In this document: positions 52,689-62,134 of the stretch, one piece after another | Layout: each line of letters begins with the position of its first letter | Position numbering within the stretch: the stretch's first letter is position 1 | Origin: Bacteroidota bacterium | GTDB taxonomy: Bacteria > Bacteroidota > Bacteroidia > Bacteroidales > Lentimicrobiaceae | NCBI GenBank assembly: GCA_023417935.1 | Contig: JAEZDY010000024.1 | Coordinates: forward strand, 434,001-498,000 | Reading direction: 5' to 3' | Length of the DNA: 64,000 nt | Notes under the pieces: generated by a model | Database searches by the model: none | What the model was told of the DNA's origin: nothing | Seen by the model: only the letters and a program-made list of their open reading frames with translations | Translations under genes and position numbers: made by a program

Positions 52689-54299
52689 ATGATTACAGTC
52701 TCTAACCTGGGTATTCAGTTCGGTAAGCGGATTTTATTTCAGGATGTCAATATCAACTTCACACCCGGCAATTGTTACGGTATTATTGGTGCCAATGGTG
52801 CAGGCAAATCAACGTTTCTTAAAATGCTGTCGGGTGAAGTTGAAAACACCAAAGGCACTGTTAGCCTCGGCTCTGGTGAACGTCTTTCTGTACTTAAACA
52901 GAACCACTCAGAGTTTGATGAACACACAGTATTGTCAACCGTACTTATGGGGCATTCACTTCTCTGGAAAGTAATGGAAGAGAAAGATGCTCTTTACTCT
53001 AAATCTGACTTTACTGAAGATGATGGCCATAAAGCATCAGAGCTTGAGGAGAAATTTGCTGAGATGGATGGGTGGAATGCTGAAAGCAATGCCGCCAGTT
53101 TACTAAGCGGGTTAGGGATAAAAGAGGAAATGCATAATGAACTTATGCGTAACCTCGATGGTAAGGATAAAGTAAAAGTTCTTCTTGCCCAGGCGTTGTT
53201 TGGAAAGCCTGACAACTTATTGCTTGATGAGCCAACCAATGACCTTGATTTCGATACCGTTTCATGGCTTGAAGGTTATCTTGCCAATTTTGAGAACACT
53301 GTGCTCGTAGTATCTCACGACAGGCATTTCCTTGATTCAATCTGTACACATATAGTTGATATTGATTTTAATAAAATTCAGCTTTATCCAGGCAATTATA
53401 CGTTTTGGTATGAGTCGAGCCAATTGGCTTTAAGGCAGCTTCAAACTCAGAACAAGAAGGCAGAAGAGAGAAAAAAAGAATTGCAGGATTTTATCAGGCG
53501 GTTTAGTGCCAATGCTTCAAAATCAAAGCAAACCACAAGCAGGAAGAAGATGATTGAAAAACTCAACATTGAGGAGATCAAGCCTTCTACCCGTAAGTAC
53601 CCGGGCATTATCTTCACACCCGAGCGCGAACCCGGTAATAACATTCTGGAAGTGAAAAACCTCACTAAAACAGTGAACGGCGTTACGCTCTTCAAAAATC
53701 TATCCTTTACTGTACAAAAAAACGATAAGATCGTTTTCCTTTCAAGGGATACCCGTGCAATGACTTACTTGTTTGAAATACTAAAGGGACATGAAGAGGC
53801 TGACGGTGGCACATTTACATGGGGTCAAACAATATTAAAAGCCTATCTCCCACTGGAGTACGAAGAACTCTTCAAATCAGATATCACGCTCGTCGACTGG
53901 CTTGGTCAGTTTTCTACTGATACTACAGAACTCTACCTCAGAGGCTTTCTCGGAAAGATGCTCTTTTCAGGAGAGGAAATATACAAGAAAGCGAATGTAT
54001 TATCAGGGGGTGAAAAAGTAAGATGTATGATTGCCCGTATGATGATACGCAATGCAAACGTGATGATGCTTGATACACCTACAAACCATCTTGACCTTGA
54101 GTCTATACAAGCCTTTAATAATACACTTATTAAATTCAAAGGAAATATCCTCATGTCATCCCATGACCATGAATTCATTCAAACCATCTGTAACCGGGTC
54201 ATTGAAATGGGGCCCAAAGGTATGATCGATAAGTTAATGGAGTTTGACGATTACCTATCTGACGACAAACTCAGAGAGCAAAGAAGCAAATTATATTAA
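52689..54299 (+). CDS. ABC-F family ATPase (YbiT-like)
   Basis: The 536 residues hold two ABC domains joined by a linker, without membrane helices, as in ribosome-acting ABC-F proteins. Domain 1 has Walker A GANGAGKS and Walker B LLLDEPTNDLD, but in place of LSGGQ it has NLDGKDKVKVLLAQA. Domain 2 has an intact signature, LSGGEKVRCMIARM. Its Walker A is replaced by FLSRDTRAMTYLFEIL, and the catalytic Glu is Thr (MLDTPTNHLD). Only the site formed by Walker A 1 and signature 2 can be active. E. coli YbiT also lacks signature 1 but keeps Walker A 2. The likely role is on the ribosome; this is inferred from family. Confidence 0.88.
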   Translation: MITVSNLGIQFGKRILFQDVNINFTPGNCYGIIGANGAGKSTFLKMLSGEVENTKGTVSLGSGERLSVLKQNHSEFDEHTVLSTVLMGHSLLWKVMEEKDALYSKSDFTEDDGHKASELEEKFAEMDGWNAESNAASLLSGLGIKEEMHNELMRNLDGKDKVKVLLAQALFGKPDNLLLDEPTNDLDFDTVSWLEGYLANFENTVLVVSHDRHFLDSICTHIVDIDFNKIQLYPGNYTFWYESSQLALRQLQTQNKKAEERKKELQDFIRRFSANASKSKQTTSRKKMIEKLNIEEIKPSTRKYPGIIFTPEREPGNNILEVKNLTKTVNGVTLFKNLSFTVQKNDKIVFLSRDTRAMTYLFEILKGHEEADGGTFTWGQTILKAYLPLEYEELFKSDITLVDWLGQFSTDTTELYLRGFLGKMLFSGEEIYKKANVLSGGEKVRCMIARMMIRNANVMMLDTPTNHLDLESIQAFNNTLIKFKGNILMSSHDHEFIQTICNRVIEMGPKGMIDKLMEFDDYLSDDKLREQRSKLY

Positions 54300-54422
54300 A
54301 TACAGCTCTTCTTTAGCTACCTGCGGGTTAGGTAAGGTTCAAACAACATATTTATGTGATCACGAAAAGATAATTCTTAAATTATTGAAAATTAATGCTT
54401 ACCTTGCACGAAAATAGAAAAG

Positions 54423-54611
54423 GTGAGAAAAAATAAAAGTGATTTGGGAGTTAACGGTAAGAATACTCATAACGTTATTGATACATCCTGTGGATCCCTT
54501 AGAGGCAAATTCCCCGTAGTACTCGACGGAGGTAAAACTACAATCTATATTTCCGACAAAAGCAGAGAAGCTGAAATCATCGAAAGATATAATTCAAGGA
54601 CAAGAAGGTAG
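54423..54611 (+). CDS. Small conserved-looking hypothetical protein
   Basis: This 62-residue frame starts at GTG 54423. The product is basic and hydrophilic, with FPVVLDGGKTTIYISDKSREAE as its core (20-residue limit: VVLDGGKTTIYISDKSREAE) and an Arg-rich end. The core looks like real protein rather than a chance frame, and an imperfect -7-like box (TTACCTTG) lies about 15 bases upstream. No Shine-Dalgarno and no recognised family. It may be a nucleic-acid-binding or regulatory small protein, but the evidence is weak. Confidence 0.45.
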   Translation: MRKNKSDLGVNGKNTHNVIDTSCGSLRGKFPVVLDGGKTTIYISDKSREAEIIERYNSRTRR

Positions 54612-54705
54612 AATCTGCTGAAAAAAATGTTGTTCAGCAAATGCCGACGCATAAAGTTAGGTAAGGATAGTCAGGATATCCTTATTACAATATCGTAAGA
54701 ATCGA

Positions 54706-55383
54706 TTAGTATGAGTTGTCAGGTGACACCCGGGGGTGTTGTCCGGCAATTTCTGCTTTGTTTTTAAAAAACAACAGCAAGGCTACAACTATGGCTGATA
54801 TGATCAGCATATAATCCTGATAAATTCCAAAATTAGTCACGGCTCCGAGACTGATAATTGCCCAAATAAAAGGTATTATCATTGAATACCATCTAATCAT
54901 TGTAGTTGCAAGTGCAAAAAAGCCAAATGTAATTATTACTGTCGGGAAAGGTAAGCCTGCTGAAATAATATGAGGTACTGATCTTTCAATGAGCCATCCT
55001 ATTAAAGGATAGATCAATAAGCCAAAAATAACCAGGAAAGCACCAATTCCACCACTAAAGTTGATGTTAAAACTGAATGCCAGACGTTTGAATGCAAATG
55101 TATCAAGCAGCAGGAGTATGCCCTGGATGATAAAAATCATCCCGAACACCATTGCAGCCTGATTTATAGGGCTGAAATATATAATCTGGTATACAATTCC
55201 CGCCCACAACCAGATAAAACCGAGAAATGCTCCTATAAATTTATCCTTCAGCCTATGCTTATATTTTAGGAGGAGCAATGCAATAAATCCTAGGGCAAGA
55301 ATCACTATTTGCATTGGAAAAACTTCTGTGTTGTATGCTTCGAACACAGAAAAAAACTGTTCTTGGGAGAATGGCGTTTTCAT
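54706..55383 (-). CDS. DUF6064-family membrane protein
   Basis: The 225 residues show about seven hydrophobic helices and little else. The opening FSQEQFFSVFEAYNTEVFPM matches my memory of DUF6064 proteins (FxxEQFFxVFxxYNxxxxP). The inner-membrane location is clear, but the function is unknown. It is isolated: plus-strand genes lie on both sides, and no partner is apparent. Convergent with the small hypothetical gene, 94 bases away. Confidence 0.7.
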   Translation of the reverse strand: MKTPFSQEQFFSVFEAYNTEVFPMQIVILALGFIALLLLKYKHRLKDKFIGAFLGFIWLWAGIVYQIIYFSPINQAAMVFGMIFIIQGILLLLDTFAFKRLAFSFNINFSGGIGAFLVIFGLLIYPLIGWLIERSVPHIISAGLPFPTVIITFGFFALATTMIRWYSMIIPFIWAIISLGAVTNFGIYQDYMLIISAIVVALLLFFKNKAEIAGQHPRVSPDNSY

Positions 55384-55772
55384 GATTCAAAGGTTTTTTG
55401 AGATTATATAGTGTAAAGTTAAGAATAAAGATGCATTGGCTGTGAATTGATTATCTACAATCATTGAATGATGCATCTTAAAGTGCTGAAAGCCTTTAAT
55501 TTTAAGAATTCCCGATAGAGAAGAGTATGATATTTATTTTATTCAACATAATATTGACCAAGTATCAAGCTAATTTCAACCTTGTATATTATACTTACTT
55601 TAATAAAGGTATAATAATGTTCCTATAAGGTTGTAATAAAGTTGAAGTTATTGGATCAACAATCGAATTGCATTGCTTTTTCAGAACTTCCTACCAGATA
55701 TCTTTCATATCATTACAGGATGAAGAATTATTTATTTATCTTTATTTTCCAAAACCCAACTGATCGCAAAAA
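55384..55772. other. Intergenic region, no gene seen
   Basis: This 389-base gap between the divergent DUF6064 and carbonic anhydrase genes is AT-rich. A short palindrome GTATATTATAC lies at 55584-55594. I find no clear TAnnTTTG box, RNA gene or repeat. A plus-strand frame from 55642 runs into the next gene out of phase and looks like chance. Confidence 0.5.
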
Positions 55773-56399
55773 ATGGAAATCAATCGCATATTTACCAATA
55801 ACCAGTCGTGGATCGACCAGAAAATTAAGTCTGATCCACAATATTTTGAGAAGTTATCTAAAGGTCAATATCCTGATATCCTTTATATTGGATGTTCCGA
55901 TAGCAGGGTAAGTGCTGAGGAACTTATGGGGGTGAGCCCGGGTGATGTATTTGTTTTGCGAAATATTGCCAATGTTATTCCTAATTCTGATATTGGATCG
56001 CAATCGGTGATCAGTTATGCTGTTTCCTACCTAAAGGTAAAACATGTGGTTGTGTGTGGTCATTACAATTGTGGAGGTATTAAGGCAGCAATGGAATCAG
56101 CTGATATGGGCATCTTGAATTCATGGCTTAGGAATATAAGGGATGTTTATCGCCTTCATAGGGCTGAACTTGATGTAATAACTGATGAAGAAGAGCGCTA
56201 CAGAAGGCTTGTTGAACTTAATGTTCAGGAACAGTGTGTGAATGTGCTAAAAACAGCCGATGTTCAAAGGGCTAACAAGGAGAGGAATTTAAGTGTGCAT
56301 GGATGGGTTTTTGATTTGAAAACAGGCGAATTGAGGGATCTCAAAATAGATTTTAACAGTATTTTGAGTGATATAAAGAAGATTTATAAAATTGTTTAG
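55773..56399 (+). CDS. Beta-class carbonic anhydrase
   Basis: This 208-residue enzyme hydrates CO2 to bicarbonate. The zinc ligands Cys41, His97 and Cys100 lie in IGCSDSRV and CGHYNCGG, with the Asp43/Arg45 dyad intact. Gly-rich and IANVIPNSD segments complete the family pattern. No signal peptide, so cytoplasmic. It probably supplies bicarbonate for carboxylases. The gene is alone, 145 bases upstream of GH3. Confidence 0.94.
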   Translation: MEINRIFTNNQSWIDQKIKSDPQYFEKLSKGQYPDILYIGCSDSRVSAEELMGVSPGDVFVLRNIANVIPNSDIGSQSVISYAVSYLKVKHVVVCGHYNCGGIKAAMESADMGILNSWLRNIRDVYRLHRAELDVITDEEERYRRLVELNVQEQCVNVLKTADVQRANKERNLSVHGWVFDLKTGELRDLKIDFNSILSDIKKIYKIV

Positions 56400-56544
56400 G
56401 GCGAGTGTGAATTGGATTTTTATATTGTTTATGGCGAGTGGTACATGGATTTCTATCTTGACACTTTCAAATTATGTGTATTTTTACCCGTTGTTAGGTC
56501 GTTTGATAGTAATTTAACTAATAATCAGTCTAAACTCTACGTTA

Positions 56545-58098
56545 ATGCCCATACTAGGTTCAATTATCAAAGGAGCTATTGGATTCCCAAGCAAGATTCC
56601 ACTTGAGAAAATCATTAAACATAGTCCTGTAAAGCAGCAGGAAATTACGCTCAGGAAGCTGATTAGTAAAGCTCAGTACACATCCATTGGTGAAGCGTAT
56701 GATTTTGGAGATATGCTTAAGGAGAAGAATCTTATCAATAGGTTCAAAGCTACAGTGCCAATTAATGATTATAATTCCATTCATCGGAAATGGTGGTACC
56801 GGACTCTTCATGGCGAGTCATATGTTGCATGGCCGGGTAAGGTAAAATATTTTGCTTTAAGCTCTGGCACCAGTGAGGCTACCAGTAAATATATACCGGT
56901 TACGGCTGATATGCTTAAAGCTATCAAAAAGACAAGTATAAGGCAGATCTTTTCATTGGCAAAATATGATTTTCCGCCTGAGTTTTATGAGAAGGGAATT
57001 CTTATGCTTGGTGGTAGCACCCATCTATTATTTAATGGAACATATTATGAAGGTGACCTGTCAGGCATTACCGCAGGAAATATTCCTTTCTGGTTTCAGC
57101 ACTTCTATAAACCAGGTAAGCGAATATCAAAAGAGCGCGACTGGACTACCAAACTGGATGAAATTGTAAGAAATGCCAGAAACTGGGATATCGGCGTAAT
57201 TGTTGGAGTGCCTGCATGGTTACAGATACTGATGGAGCGTATTATTGCATACTATAAAGTGAATACTATCCATGATATCTGGCCAAACCTTTCTATTTAT
57301 GTTCACGGAGGTGTATCATTTGCGCCATATCAAAAGACATTTGAAAAACTACTGGCCAAGCCAATAACCTATATTGAAACATACCTCGCCTCTGAAGGCT
57401 TTATTGCATATCAAAGTCGTCCAAAAGCAGCAGGTATGCAACTTGTATTGGATAATGGGCTTTTCTTTGAGTTTATTCCATTCAATAGCAATAACTTTGA
57501 TAATGAAGGCAATGTAAAGGATGATGCTACTACCATTACAATAGGCGAAGTTGAGGAAGGAAAAGAATATGCACTTTTATTGTCATCCTGTGCAGGCGCC
57601 TGGCGTTACCTCATTGGTGATACCATTAAATTCACCTCCAAAGAAAGATCAGAAATTATCATTACGGGTAGAACAAGGCATTTCCTCAATCTGTGCGGCG
57701 AGCATCTTTCACAGGATAATATGAATCGCGCTATCCAAATGCTTGAAGAACAGCATAATGTTGCAGTACCAGAATTTACTGTTGCAGGTATTGAACATGG
57801 AACAATGTTTGCCCATAAGTGGTATCTTGGTATTCCCGGCGACTATAAGGCATATGATCCTATAGTTCTCAAAGAGCAGCTTGATAACAACCTGAAAGCC
57901 CTGAATGACGATTACCGTGTTGAAAGAATCGCAGCCATTCGGGAAGTCATTGTTGAGGCATTGCCACTTGACTTATTTTACAACTATATGAAAATTCTTG
58001 GCAAAGAGGGTGGCCAGAACAAATTTCCGAGGGTTGTTAAAAAGGAACAACACAAACGATGGGAAGAATACCTTGATGATAATTTCAGGAATAAGTAA
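56545..58098 (+). CDS. GH3 auxin-responsive promoter family protein (acyl-adenylating amide synthetase fold)
   Basis: The 517 residues match the GH3 family of the acyl-adenylate superfamily. The ATP-binding segment is LSSGTSEATSKYIPVT, followed by VPAWLQILMERII, a Tyr-rich ETYLASEGFIAYQ region and a late GRTRHFLNLCGEHLS motif. In plants GH3 enzymes join amino acids to jasmonate or auxin; bacterial members are common in Bacteroidota but mostly uncharacterised. The start MPILGSIIKGAIGFP is conserved-looking. It is followed 8 bases later by a LysE exporter gene, so the product may be exported; this is inference. Confidence 0.88.
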   Translation: MPILGSIIKGAIGFPSKIPLEKIIKHSPVKQQEITLRKLISKAQYTSIGEAYDFGDMLKEKNLINRFKATVPINDYNSIHRKWWYRTLHGESYVAWPGKVKYFALSSGTSEATSKYIPVTADMLKAIKKTSIRQIFSLAKYDFPPEFYEKGILMLGGSTHLLFNGTYYEGDLSGITAGNIPFWFQHFYKPGKRISKERDWTTKLDEIVRNARNWDIGVIVGVPAWLQILMERIIAYYKVNTIHDIWPNLSIYVHGGVSFAPYQKTFEKLLAKPITYIETYLASEGFIAYQSRPKAAGMQLVLDNGLFFEFIPFNSNNFDNEGNVKDDATTITIGEVEEGKEYALLLSSCAGAWRYLIGDTIKFTSKERSEIIITGRTRHFLNLCGEHLSQDNMNRAIQMLEEQHNVAVPEFTVAGIEHGTMFAHKWYLGIPGDYKAYDPIVLKEQLDNNLKALNDDYRVERIAAIREVIVEALPLDLFYNYMKILGKEGGQNKFPRVVKKEQHKRWEEYLDDNFRNK

Positions 58099-58106
58099 GC
58101 TACTTT

Positions 58107-58730
58107 ATGAATCCATTGATTGAAGGTATGATTCTGGGGCTTACCCTTTCTGTTATGCTTGGGCCCGCTCTGTTTACGCTTATACAAACTAGTATTCACA
58201 GAGGTTTGTACAGGGGGATTATACTGGCATTTGGCATTTTCCTTAGTGATCTAGTACTCGTGTGGTTCTGTTATCTTGGTGCCGCACAAATCTTTGGTGA
58301 CGAAAGAAATGGATTACTTTTTGGAATTATTGGTGGGGTGATTTTAATTGCTTTCGGGGTAGTTACATATCTGAGAAAGGTACACATAGCAACTGATGAA
58401 ATATTATTTAATGTAAAGAAACCCGGCCCAATGACTTACATTTTTAAGGGTTTCTTCCTGAATTTCGCCAATCCTTTTGTATGGCTATTTTGGGTTTCAG
58501 TGATGGTAACGGTGAGCGCGAGTTATGGGGCAGAGTCATTTTCAGTACGACTCTTTTTTGCCGGTTCGCTGATAACTATTTTATCCACTGACCTGCTTAA
58601 GGTTTTTGTAGCTAATCAACTCAAAAGGCACCTGAAGCCAAAGTTCCTCATTGCCCTTAATCATTCTGTTGGATTGTTGCTGGTGGGTTTCGGGATATTT
58701 CTGGTAATCAAGACATTTCTTAAGTTTTAG
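58107..58730 (+). CDS. LysE family translocator
   Basis: The 207 residues contain six hydrophobic helices and the N-terminal LGLTLSVMLGPALFTLIQTS (LysE/RhtB motif GxxxGP). KGFFLNFANPFVWLFW matches the family's NPK/NP segment. Members export amino acids such as lysine, threonine or homoserine. It overlaps the convergent recJ gene by 4 bases and follows GH3 by 8 bases. Confidence 0.9.
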   Translation: MNPLIEGMILGLTLSVMLGPALFTLIQTSIHRGLYRGIILAFGIFLSDLVLVWFCYLGAAQIFGDERNGLLFGIIGGVILIAFGVVTYLRKVHIATDEILFNVKKPGPMTYIFKGFFLNFANPFVWLFWVSVMVTVSASYGAESFSVRLFFAGSLITILSTDLLKVFVANQLKRHLKPKFLIALNHSVGLLLVGFGIFLVIKTFLKF

Positions 58731-60568
58731 TTTACCTCTTCCTCAATAATCCAGGCTTTTTTGGAAGCTGCTTCAGTCGTTTCGCCAATGGTTATATCCT
58801 TGATGTTGATCTGGATCTCTTTTTTATTGTTCCATTCGTTTTCCTCAATGTGATAACAAATGTTGAAAGGTTGTCCTTTCATGATATAATTAAAGTGATC
58901 GCCTAGCTGGAATCCTATAGCGGGTATAGGGTTTGAAGCATATTCCATGTGACCGAGGGTTAACTTAAGATGCTTGTTTTTTAACAGACGGCCATTTCCA
59001 TTATCCATAACACCATCAGTTTGGAAAACCGGTGAAGGATTACCGGGACCGAATGGTGCAAATTGTTTAAGGATCCTGATGAATTTAAAGTTAATTTCAT
59101 TCAAAGTAAGTTTGAGGTCAATTTCTACTTCAGGAATGAGCATTTCCTCAGTGATCTTTGAAGCAACTACACGCTCAAACTTATCAATGAAAGCATCAAG
59201 ATTCTCTGGCTTCATTGATAATCCTGCGGCATATTTATGACCCCCGAAGTGTTCAAGCAAGTCGCTGCATTCATCAATGGCATCGTAAATATCAAAATCT
59301 TTGATTGAACGGGCTGAGCCGGTTATAAATCCATTTGATTGGGTGAGAACTATGGTAGGCCGATAATACGTTTCTATCAATCGTGAGGCTACAATTCCAA
59401 TTACTCCTTTATGCCACTCTTTATTAAATACAACCGTTGAGCGTGAATCTTTGAGCCGGCTCAGGTTTTTGATATTATCAAGTGCCATATCGGTGGTATT
59501 CAGGTCAAGATCACGCCTTGTTGTGTTAAAGTCGTTGATCTGGTTAGCAAGCACTTCCGCATCCTGCTCATTATCGCAAATTAGCAATCGCACAGCATTT
59601 TTGCCACTTTCAATACGTCCTGCTGCATTAATACGTGGCCCGATCAGAAATACGAGGTCTGAAATAGTCAAATCCCTGCAGAAGTAACAGTCGGCAGTTA
59701 ATGAAATATCCCAGTCATCATTTGCTACAGATATATGATCAGGTTTTCTGACGACATTGGCATATTTTAGAATAGCTTCGAAGCAAGCTTTCGGACGGGT
59801 GTTGAGTAATTTCAGTCCGTATGCTGCCAATATCCTGTTTTCACCTGTAATAGGCACTATATCTGATGCAATACTCACTGCAACCAGGTCGAGATATTTC
59901 TTCAGCGAAGCAAAAGGTATTCCTTTACGTAAGGCAATGGCTTGTATGAGTTTAAATCCAACGCCACAACCAGATAGCTCTTTGAAAGGGTAGTTGCAGT
60001 CATCGCGCTTTGGGTCGAGCACAGCAACTGCACCTGGTATCATATCACCCGGACGATGATGGTCGCAAATAATGAAGTCTACACCGAGTTGATTGGCATA
60101 TTCAACTTTTTCAATAGCTTTGATCCCACAATCGAGTGCAATGATCAAACTGAAATCACCATCCTTAGCGAAATCAATGCCCTGTTTTGAGATGCCGTAA
60201 CCCTCTGAATACCTGTCGGGAATATAAAAATCTATCAAATCTTCATGCACCCCGGCTTCCAGTAGGAAGGTATAAACCAATGCAACGGCAGTAGTCCCGT
60301 CAACATCATAATCACCGTAAACCAGTATTTTTTCCTTATTTTCAATAGCTTTATTGATCCTGCCAACCGCAACATCCATATCCATCATAAGAAAAGGATC
60401 GTGCAGATCATCCAAATTAGGCCGGAAAAATGACCTTGCCTGCTCAAATGTGTAAATTCCACGTTGTACCAGCAATTCGGCAACAACCTTACTCACATTC
60501 AATTTAGTGGATAAATCACTTACTTTCAGTTCGTCACCTCTAGGTTTAACAACCCATCTCTTATGCAT
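58727..60568 (-). CDS. recJ: Single-stranded-DNA-specific exonuclease RecJ
   Basis: RecJ is the 5'-3' ssDNA exonuclease of RecF-pathway recombination and mismatch repair. The DHH-family motifs are present: YGDYDVDGTTAVAL (I), IIALDCGIKAIE (II), IICDHHRPGD (III, the DHH box) and VAVSIASDIVPITGENR (IV). DHHA1 segments follow with GHKYAAGLSMK, and a C-terminal OB domain contains APFGPGNPSPVF. The 613 residues are in the normal range. Minus strand; convergent with LysE. Confidence 0.95.
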   Translation of the reverse strand: MHKRWVVKPRGDELKVSDLSTKLNVSKVVAELLVQRGIYTFEQARSFFRPNLDDLHDPFLMMDMDVAVGRINKAIENKEKILVYGDYDVDGTTAVALVYTFLLEAGVHEDLIDFYIPDRYSEGYGISKQGIDFAKDGDFSLIIALDCGIKAIEKVEYANQLGVDFIICDHHRPGDMIPGAVAVLDPKRDDCNYPFKELSGCGVGFKLIQAIALRKGIPFASLKKYLDLVAVSIASDIVPITGENRILAAYGLKLLNTRPKACFEAILKYANVVRKPDHISVANDDWDISLTADCYFCRDLTISDLVFLIGPRINAAGRIESGKNAVRLLICDNEQDAEVLANQINDFNTTRRDLDLNTTDMALDNIKNLSRLKDSRSTVVFNKEWHKGVIGIVASRLIETYYRPTIVLTQSNGFITGSARSIKDFDIYDAIDECSDLLEHFGGHKYAAGLSMKPENLDAFIDKFERVVASKITEEMLIPEVEIDLKLTLNEINFKFIRILKQFAPFGPGNPSPVFQTDGVMDNGNGRLLKNKHLKLTLGHMEYASNPIPAIGFQLGDHFNYIMKGQPFNICYHIEENEWNNKKEIQINIKDITIGETTEAASKKAWIIEEEVN

Positions 60569-60669
60569 CTTACTATATTTGGAGGGTAAAAATAGTGATT
60601 CTCCCCTGAAAGAACTAAAAATTTTATAAACAATGTTATAGAACTCGAATTGCGCTGAAATACCTATGA

Positions 60670-61926
60670 TCAGAAGGATGACCTCATTGCTTCAACGGGA
60701 TCGAGGCGCGAAGCTGATAGTGCAGGTATAAAACCAGACACCAGTCCAATAATTCCTGATACAGATATGCCAAGTATTATATTGCCCGCAGTGAGAATAA
60801 GAGGCATATCAAAGAGCAATGTGATAGTGGTTGTGATTATGAATATCAATAGCAATCCAACAATTCCTCCCAGAATGGATAAGAAAACTGACTCAAAAAG
60901 GAACTGTTGCAGGATAAATGAATTTTTGGCACCCATTGACTTTTGAATTCCTATTTGAGCAGTTCGTTCTTTTACTGAAACAAACATGATATTAGCAATA
61001 CCGAAGCCTCCAACTAAAAGTGAGAAGCCACCAATGATCCAGCCTACCATACCTATGACTCCAAAAACTGCATCAAAGCCCTGATTCAGGATCTCTGATT
61101 TATTAATAGAAAAATTATTGTCAGAGCCGGGCTTAAGTTTCCTCACCGACCGCATGATGCCTGTGAGTTCGTCGGATAACTCATCGTTTGATACCAGAGG
61201 CTTTGCTTTTACGATTAGTGAGGCACCTATATTTTCGGATTTCAGGTCAATGAATGCCCTTGCAAAATTAACCGGCAGCATAACCATCCTGTCATTTGAA
61301 TTTCCAAAACTTATTGACCCTTCCTTTTTAAAAACGCCAATGACCTCTACTTGCCGGTTAAAGGTTTTAATTTTTCTTCCTACGGGCTCACTGGTTCCAA
61401 AAAGAGATGTAGCAATTTCACTCCCGATAATAGCAACTGGTCGGCCACCAGCTGATTCATCGGAGGTGAAGTAACGGCCCTCCGCTAGCTCAAACGTCAT
61501 AACCTCAGGATAATCATGTGACACTGCCAAAATGGTGCCTGACAATGATAAGTTCCCATGCTTTACCTTCCTGGTAACACTAACAAGATATGCAGAAGCT
61601 TCAGAAGCGACACTTCGCCTTTGAATTTCATTTAATTCTGCTAAACTTGGTTCAGGACGTTTTATATAATCCCACCAAGGGTAATCACCACCGAATGCCC
61701 ATGGCCACTTGTCGATAAACAATACGTTACTGCCTAGTGAGTTCACACTATTACGGATGGTACGTTCTATAGAGTCAAAAACTGTAAATACTGAAATTAT
61801 TGAAAAGATACCGATAGTTATACCTAAGAGAGAAAGGAAAGTCCTCACCTTATTTACAACAATGGCTCTTAAAGCGAAAATATAGCTTTCGCGTACTAAT
61901 TTTAGTGTACCTGAAACCTGTTTCAT
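60670..61926 (-). CDS. MacB/FtsX-type ABC transporter permease
   Basis: The 418 residues have one N-terminal helix (about 24-45), a large extracytoplasmic MacB_PCD domain (50-280) and three C-terminal helices. GLVSGFIPALSASRLDPVEAMR is the family's closing motif. Such permeases work mechanically with an ATPase to extrude proteins, lipoproteins or drugs. No ATPase gene is adjacent, so it must use one encoded elsewhere. Divergent from purH. Confidence 0.93.
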   Translation of the reverse strand: MKQVSGTLKLVRESYIFALRAIVVNKVRTFLSLLGITIGIFSIISVFTVFDSIERTIRNSVNSLGSNVLFIDKWPWAFGGDYPWWDYIKRPEPSLAELNEIQRRSVASEASAYLVSVTRKVKHGNLSLSGTILAVSHDYPEVMTFELAEGRYFTSDESAGGRPVAIIGSEIATSLFGTSEPVGRKIKTFNRQVEVIGVFKKEGSISFGNSNDRMVMLPVNFARAFIDLKSENIGASLIVKAKPLVSNDELSDELTGIMRSVRKLKPGSDNNFSINKSEILNQGFDAVFGVIGMVGWIIGGFSLLVGGFGIANIMFVSVKERTAQIGIQKSMGAKNSFILQQFLFESVFLSILGGIVGLLLIFIITTTITLLFDMPLILTAGNIILGISVSGIIGLVSGFIPALSASRLDPVEAMRSSF

Positions 61927-62134
61927 GGTTTGATTTGATGAAGTAAAATTAGTGAAATTAATTATGCACTCTTTCCTATTTTATCCTACAATATAATTTG
62001 GATAATGGCTGAAAATTGAATAAAATTGCAATGTGGAATTAGTGTATGGTTGCCTGGGTTAAAAAGTTATTTTTCAGCACTCTGCATATCACCAATACTT
62101 GAATCTCGTTTTGTATTTCCTTTTAACAAACAGT

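Noticed and set aside
55642..55911. Plus-strand 89-codon frame before and into the carbonic anhydrase gene
   Set aside because: It overlaps the well-supported carbonic anhydrase in a different frame and shows no family features.
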